Source: Serratia quinivorans (lineage in GTDB: Bacteria > Pseudomonadota > Gammaproteobacteria > Enterobacterales > Enterobacteriaceae). Taken from it: a stretch of 64,000 bases of DNA. The number at the start of each line of letters is the position of its first letter. The stretch's first letter is position 1. The position numbers were made by a program, and so were the translations under genes. The stretch is taken from the NCBI GenBank assembly GCA_900457075.1, contig UGYN01000002.1, forward strand, positions 3,720,001 to 3,784,000. Direction: 5' to 3'. The notes under the pieces are model-generated. The model saw nothing but the letters and a program-made list of their open reading frames with translations. It was not told where the DNA came from and ran no database searches. This document shows positions 59,552 through 64,000 of the stretch, one piece after another.

Positions 59552-60365
59552 ATGGGTTTGATGACGCCAGGCAGTTTGCCCCGGCTGGATGTCCAGCATC
59601 TTGATGATGAAGATACCGCGTTGGCGGTAAAGGATCTCAAGTTGTTTTTATGGTGAGAAGCAGGTACTGCACGATATTTCACTGCGTATCCCGAAACACC
59701 GGGTGACGGCGCTGATCGGCCCCTCCGGCTGCGGTAAATCGACGCTGCTGCGTTGTTTCAACCGCATGAATGATTTGGTGGACAACTGCCGGATTGAAGG
59801 CGAACTACAACTTAACGGCCAGGGCATCTCTGGAACGCAGATCGACGTTGCGGCGCTGAGACGGCGGGTCGGCATGGTGTTCCAGCGCCCGAATCCCTTT
59901 CCGAAGTCGATTTATGAAAACGTGGTTTACGGCCTGCGGCTGCAGGGCGTGCGCGATCGACGCATCCTTGATGAAGCGGTGGAACGTTCGCTGCGTGCCG
60001 CAGCGCTGTGGCACGAGGTAAAAGACCGGCTGCGCGAGAACGCGTTTCGCCTTTCCAGCGGTCAGCAACAGCGGTTGGTGATTGCGCGGGCAATCGCCAT
60101 CGAACCGGAAGTGCTGCTGCTCGATGAACCGACCTCGGCGCTGGATCCGATCTCTACGCTAACCATCGAAGAGCTGATTTCCGCGCTAAAACAGCACTAC
60201 AGCGTGGTGCTGGTGACGCACAACATGCAGCAGGCGGCGCGAGTATCCGATTACACGGCGTTTATTCACCAGGGCCGATTGGTGGAATATAACGACACCG
60301 ACGACATCTTCACCTCACCGCGCCAACGCCGTACCGAGGATTACATTACCGGGCGCTATGGTTGA
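59552..60365 (+). pseudogene. pstB: Phosphate ABC transporter ATPase pstB, +1 frameshift
   Basis: PstB couples ATP hydrolysis to phosphate uptake. The first 34 codons read to VKDLKLF and then a TGA at 59654-59656. Removing one T from TTTTT at 59645-59649 gives [19 protein letters not shown] and leads into the main frame with Walker [11 protein letters not shown]-loop FQRPNPFP, Walker [14 protein letters not shown] and switch [16 protein letters not shown], 270 residues in all. The ABC signature is LSSGQ instead of LSGGQ. The ribosome site GGAGAG is upstream of the start. Confidence 0.9.
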
Positions 60366-60475
60366 TTTACCCCTGCGGTGCTGCGCCGCAGGGAAACCAC
60401 CGCAAAATGATTCAATTTTCACCCATCCTTCTGCAACCCCTCTCTGCGCATTGCATGCTTTTTTAATTTTTTAAT

Positions 60476-60494
60476 AAAAATGATTCTCATTCGT
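60476..60494 (+). promoter_or_regulatory. Fur-like box ahead of the two-partner secretion genes
   Basis: AAAAATGATTCTCATTCGT matches the Fur consensus GATAATGATAATCATTATC at 12 of 19 bases, with the core TGATTCTCATT 9 of 11. The site is 71-89 bp before the tpsB start. Iron repression is known for the Serratia shlBA haemolysin genes. Confidence 0.7.
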
Positions 60495-60564
60495 ATGGAA
60501 ATGTTGCCCTGAAATGTTTAGACTTCGATAATGTATGTAAATTATCGTAAATGGATGTTTTAAA

Positions 60565-62244
60565 GTGTGTGCATGGAAGCCCCATTTCAGGATCTTGGCG
60601 CTCATTGTCTGTGGATGTTTTTTCAGCGTTACTCAGGCGGCTGAACCCTCCAGCCCGGCTGACCGGGACAGCATCAACCAACAGCAAAAGATGTTATTGG
60701 AACAGGCGCAGCAACAGCGTGAGGCGTTGCAAAACAACGTTTCTCTGCCGGCCTTACCCTTGCCGGCGCCTTCCGCCGCTGGTGAAGCCTGTCAGCTTGT
60801 GCGGCAGATTAGGTTTCAGGGGGCCGAACACCTTTCCTGGTCGGTAAAAGCCAGGCTGGCCAAACCCTACCAAGGGCGCTGCCTAACGCTGAGCGCTATC
60901 AATCGCCTGGTGCGTGAAACCACCAATGCCTATTTGCAACGTGGCTATGTCACCTCTCAGGCCTATCTGCAAGAACAAGATATTTCTACCGGCATGCTGA
61001 CCATCAGCGCCAGCGAAGGGCGGGTCGAATCCATTACTCTCGACGGCGAAAGCAGGTTGGCATTGGGCATGGCGTTCCCCGGCATGGCCGGCGAAGTATT
61101 AAACCTGCGGGATATCGAGCAGGGCATGGAACAGCTCAACCGGCTGCCCTCACTGCAGGTGAGCATAGACATTCAGCCCGGCACCCATTCAGGTTATTCA
61201 AAGGTGGTATTGCGGCGTGGCTCCGCACGTTTGCCCGTTGCGATTTCTTTTAGTGCAGACAACAGTGGACAGAAAAGCACCGGTACAGGACAGATAAATG
61301 TCGGTGTGACACTGGACAACCCGCTGTATTTTGCCGATCAGTGGTCGCTTTCTGCGACGCGTAACGACGACTTTAGCCGTAACCATCGCAGCCGCAGCCT
61401 AAACGGAGGTGTGACCTTACCCTACGGTTACTGGCTGTTCAGTTATCAATATGCCTGGAACGATTTCTTTCAAAGCATTCCGTTCAATGCAGACACCTAT
61501 CGTTATCAGGGAAGCAGCCAGACCCAACGGCTAGGCATCAACCGTACGTTGTTGCGCGATGGTACGCGCAAGCTATCTGTGGACATGGGACTGACGCGAA
61601 GGCGCACCAACAATCAGTTGGCGGGTGAGCGGTTAGCGGTCAGTAGCCCCACGCTCAGCGTATTCAGCCTGGGTGCAAATTACAGTGCCGTAGCAGGGCG
61701 CGGTTATTTGACGCTCAATCCGATGATCAGTCACGGCCTGCACATGTTGGGTGCAACACCTGATAATCCGCAGTATGACGATGCGCCACGCAGCGAGTTT
61801 CGCAAGTTAAGCCTCAGTGGCAGCTACTTCTATCCCCTGACTTCCTCACTGTACTACCTCACCTCAGCCCATGGGCAAACGACAGCGGATAACCTGTACT
61901 CCAGCGAGCGCATTTCCGTCGGCGGGCAATATTCGGTGCGCGGATTCAAGGAACAGTACCTGACCGGCAATCGCGGCGCTTATTGGCGCAATGAGCTCAA
62001 TTGGCAATGGATGACGCAGCCGGGGCTGGGAGAACTTGCTTTGATCGGCGCGCTGGACTCCGGCTGGGTGCAGGGGCGCGCCGGAAAAATTGACGGCGGC
62101 AACGTTATCGGCGTAGCGCTCGGCGCGGCGCTGAATAGCCGATGGTTCAACCAGTCGCTCACCGTCGGCAAGCCGCTGGCGCACCCGGACAGCCTGAAAC
62201 CCGATCTTTGGGTGGTCTACTGGCAAGCCACCGTCACATTATAA
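60565..62244 (+). CDS. TpsB outer-membrane transporter (ShlB/FhaC/HecB/CdiB family)
   Basis: The 559-residue protein starts at a GTG and has a signal peptide (cut near TQAAEP, about 26). A Gln-rich helix (about 38-60) plugs the pore, then two POTRA domains (about 75-230; CQLVRQIRFQGAEHL, LNRLVRETTNAYLQRGYVTSQAYL) and a 16-strand barrel, with the VRGF motif (GGQYSVRGFKEQYLTGNRG, about 453) in loop L6. The barrel ends in aromatic-hydrophobic residues VTL. It exports the TpsA exoprotein encoded 65 bp downstream. No good Shine-Dalgarno is visible before the GTG. Confidence 0.92.
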   Translation: MCAWKPHFRILALIVCGCFFSVTQAAEPSSPADRDSINQQQKMLLEQAQQQREALQNNVSLPALPLPAPSAAGEACQLVRQIRFQGAEHLSWSVKARLAKPYQGRCLTLSAINRLVRETTNAYLQRGYVTSQAYLQEQDISTGMLTISASEGRVESITLDGESRLALGMAFPGMAGEVLNLRDIEQGMEQLNRLPSLQVSIDIQPGTHSGYSKVVLRRGSARLPVAISFSADNSGQKSTGTGQINVGVTLDNPLYFADQWSLSATRNDDFSRNHRSRSLNGGVTLPYGYWLFSYQYAWNDFFQSIPFNADTYRYQGSSQTQRLGINRTLLRDGTRKLSVDMGLTRRRTNNQLAGERLAVSSPTLSVFSLGANYSAVAGRGYLTLNPMISHGLHMLGATPDNPQYDDAPRSEFRKLSLSGSYFYPLTSSLYYLTSAHGQTTADNLYSSERISVGGQYSVRGFKEQYLTGNRGAYWRNELNWQWMTQPGLGELALIGALDSGWVQGRAGKIDGGNVIGVALGAALNSRWFNQSLTVGKPLAHPDSLKPDLWVVYWQATVTL

Positions 62245-62309
62245 CGCCAGCGCACAGCACCGGCGCCGGTAGGCGCCTGAAAACCAATGTCCTTTCAAAG
62301 GAGTGAAGA

Positions 62310-64000
62310 GTGGATAAGCTTAATCACCCGCTGGCGCGCGGCGCCAGCTATTTGCTGATCTATCTGACGGCACTGCAGCCGTTGCATCCGGCCTTCGCCG
62401 CCGGCATCAACGCCGCCAACGGCAATACCCAGGTTCAACAGGGCAACGTGCCGGTAGTTAATATCGCCACGCCAAACGGTGCCGGCATCTCGCACAACAG
62501 CTATCAGGATTTCAATGTCGCCGCGCCCGGCGCGGTGTTGAACAACGCCACCGCCGCCGGTCAGTCGCAGTTGGCCGGGCAGTTGAGTGCCAACGGCAAT
62601 CTCAAAGGCAAGGCCGCGGAGCTGATCATCAATGAAGTCACCGGCGGCAGCCGTTCCGAGCTGCAGGGCAAGCTCGAGGTGTTCGGCAATAAGGCCAACG
62701 TGATGATAGCCAACCCCAACGGCATCAGCTGCGACGGCTGCGGATTTATCAATGCGCCGGGCGTTACGTTGACCACCGGCAAACCGCAATTCGACAAGCA
62801 GGGCGCGCTGGAAGCGCTGGAGGTCAAAAAAGGTGCAGTCACCATCGGTGGAAAAGGCCTGGACGGTTATAGCGCCGACTATGTTGACATCATCAGCCGC
62901 GCCACCGAAGTGAATGGACAAATCAACGCCAACAGCCTGTCTTTGACCCAAGGTGCCAACCGCATTAGTTTTAAAGACGGCACCATCAAGCCGATCGCCG
63001 GCGAAGGCGCAAAACCAGTGCTGGCGGTGGACACCAAGGCGCTGGGTGGCATGTACGCCAACAAGATCCGCCTGGTGGCCAATGAGGATGGGGTCGGGGT
63101 TAACCTGAAAGACCTTATCACCAATCAGCGTGACATTACGCTGAACGTGAACGGTAAAATCACCCTTAACGGCACCACGCGCAGTAAGACCGACCTTAAC
63201 GTCAGCGCGAAAGAGCTGCTTGTGGCACCATGGAGCGTGGTACAGGCGGATCAGGACGCTACGCTGGCCAGCCAAACGCTGACAAACGCCTGGCAAATTA
63301 CCGCCAGCCGCGATATTCGCGTGTTCAGCGATACGGTGCGTAACGTGGGCGCCGACGCCAAAATCCATGCCAATCGCAATCTGTGGATCCAGAAGGATGC
63401 GCAGGGCAACAAGGCTAACCTGGTTGAAAACCGCTCCGCGACCATCAAGACTAATAGCGGTGATTTGGTGATACGCACGGAGCAACTGAACAACGTGCGG
63501 GATGTTGTAAGTGCTGAGTGGAAAAATATCTCCGGTAACTCCAAAGCGTTTAATAAATCTTTCGTGGGGAGTTATTACGGCACGCGACAGGGGGTGGATG
63601 CCGTAGTGACGTTAGAGCCTGAACTGAAGGACTTCGGTATAGGCAGTTGGTTTGGTGAAATCAATCTGTCGAAAAGCGATACGGTCAATGTGGGACAGGA
63701 TGAGTATCTGCTCGTTCAATCACGGGTTCCTGGCGTGATTAGCTCTGGCGGCAATGCTTATATCAATGCCGCTTCTTTATTAAACGATCAGTCGAATATC
63801 AAGGCTGAAAAAGACCTGATATTGACGGGAAAAGACTTTACCGTAAAAAGCCTGCAATTTGGTCAAAAAGACTTGTATTGGCGGCTGGGGACGTCAACTT
63901 TCGGCGTCGGGGATATTACTCGTGACGAGGATGCGCCGCCGGGAGATTGGGATTTATTGTATGTCACAGAAAAAGCGCCCTATACCAAACGGGAGGAGCT
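62310..64000 (+). CDS. TpsA exoprotein (CdiA/FhaB-like), partial at window end
   Basis: A GTG at 62310 with AAGGAG 6 nt upstream opens a frame that stays open to the window end, at least 563 residues, so it is incomplete. A signal peptide (about 1-30) precedes the TPS secretion domain: VVNIATPNGAGISHNSYQDFNV, NEVTGGSRSELQG and NPNGISCDGCGFIN (about 133-147). The next part (NLWIQKDAQGNK, about 355, and SGGNAYINAASLLND, about 482) resembles the CdiA segment after the first FHA repeats. The C-terminal toxin or adhesion domain and any immunity gene lie outside. It belongs to TpsB above. Confidence 0.92.
   Translation, partial: MDKLNHPLARGASYLLIYLTALQPLHPAFAAGINAANGNTQVQQGNVPVVNIATPNGAGISHNSYQDFNVAAPGAVLNNATAAGQSQLAGQLSANGNLKGKAAELIINEVTGGSRSELQGKLEVFGNKANVMIANPNGISCDGCGFINAPGVTLTTGKPQFDKQGALEALEVKKGAVTIGGKGLDGYSADYVDIISRATEVNGQINANSLSLTQGANRISFKDGTIKPIAGEGAKPVLAVDTKALGGMYANKIRLVANEDGVGVNLKDLITNQRDITLNVNGKITLNGTTRSKTDLNVSAKELLVAPWSVVQADQDATLASQTLTNAWQITASRDIRVFSDTVRNVGADAKIHANRNLWIQKDAQGNKANLVENRSATIKTNSGDLVIRTEQLNNVRDVVSAEWKNISGNSKAFNKSFVGSYYGTRQGVDAVVTLEPELKDFGIGSWFGEINLSKSDTVNVGQDEYLLVQSRVPGVISSGGNAYINAASLLNDQSNIKAEKDLILTGKDFTVKSLQFGQKDLYWRLGTSTFGVGDITRDEDAPPGDWDLLYVTEKAPYTKREE

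Noticed and set aside
62295..63485. A 396-codon open frame on the minus strand
   Set aside because: It lies fully antisense to the TpsA start; the plus strand has a clear SD, signal peptide and TPS motifs, and GC-rich repeats keep the opposite frame open.

Overview
The window looks like the chromosome of a Serratia-type member of the Enterobacterales (Yersiniaceae). The evidence is moderately high GC, strong protein similarity and conserved gene order to Escherichia coli K-12 (thiMD, fbaB, yegS, cyaR, yegQ, yegP, baeRS-mdtDCBA, yegD, alkA; then ppk-ppx-pdeF-yfgG), and an iron-type promoter ahead of a two-partner secretion pair, as in Serratia haemolysin loci. The species is not determined. 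I see no rRNA, tRNA, phage, IS element or CRISPR array.

Layout. 0-5 kb: a GNAT acetyltransferase, an HxlR regulator divergent from an enoyl-CoA hydratase, and an orphan hybrid sensor kinase with a LuxR-type response regulator. 4.6-9.6 kb: a small lipoprotein, a large autotransporter with a 15-bp minisatellite, rluF, and a YcgJ-like secreted protein. 9.6-15 kb: an HxlR/MFS divergent pair, a yihL-yihM-yihN cluster and a GNAT. 15-19.6 kb: TPP riboswitch-thiM-thiD, ivy, gutQ, fbaB. 19.8-25.8 kb: rspR and an rspA-rspB-MFS-uxuB operon that I read as an L-gulonate/D-mannonate catabolic unit. 26-41.3 kb: yegS, the sRNA CyaR, trhP (yegQ), yegP, an inserted vapBC module, and the baeSR-mdtABCD multidrug/envelope-stress operon. 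41.5-49 kb: aldo/keto reductase, a broken nucleotide kinase, GNAT, yegD, an Ada-AlkA fusion, a YfeC-like regulator, mgtE, and the tiny yfgG. 49.4-60.4 kb: pdeF, ppx, ppk and a PstS-less pstCAB with an oversized PstC. 60.5-64 kb: a TpsB transporter and the start of a CdiA/FhaB-like TpsA exoprotein that runs off the window.

Regulation can be read directly in several places: a TPP riboswitch with an SD-proximal hairpin before thiM, a CRP half-site plus -10 at cyaR, an FNR box at pdeF, Pho-box repeats at pstC, a Fur-like box at tpsB, and palindromic operators near the HxlR, YihL, RspR and VapBC genes.

Six otherwise conserved genes (fbaB, uxuB, an MFS gene, rspA, ppk, pstB) each carry one extra base in a short homopolymer, and rspA also has a compensating missing base. 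The pattern suggests base-calling errors in this assembly more than real gene decay. A separate in-frame TGA in a small kinase gene is not of this type and may be genuine. The least familiar elements are the PstS-less, propeller-like-domain PstC system beside ppk, the TpsA with an apparently short stalk, the autotransporter next to an orphan two-component system, and an isolated intrinsic terminator that no visible gene uses.
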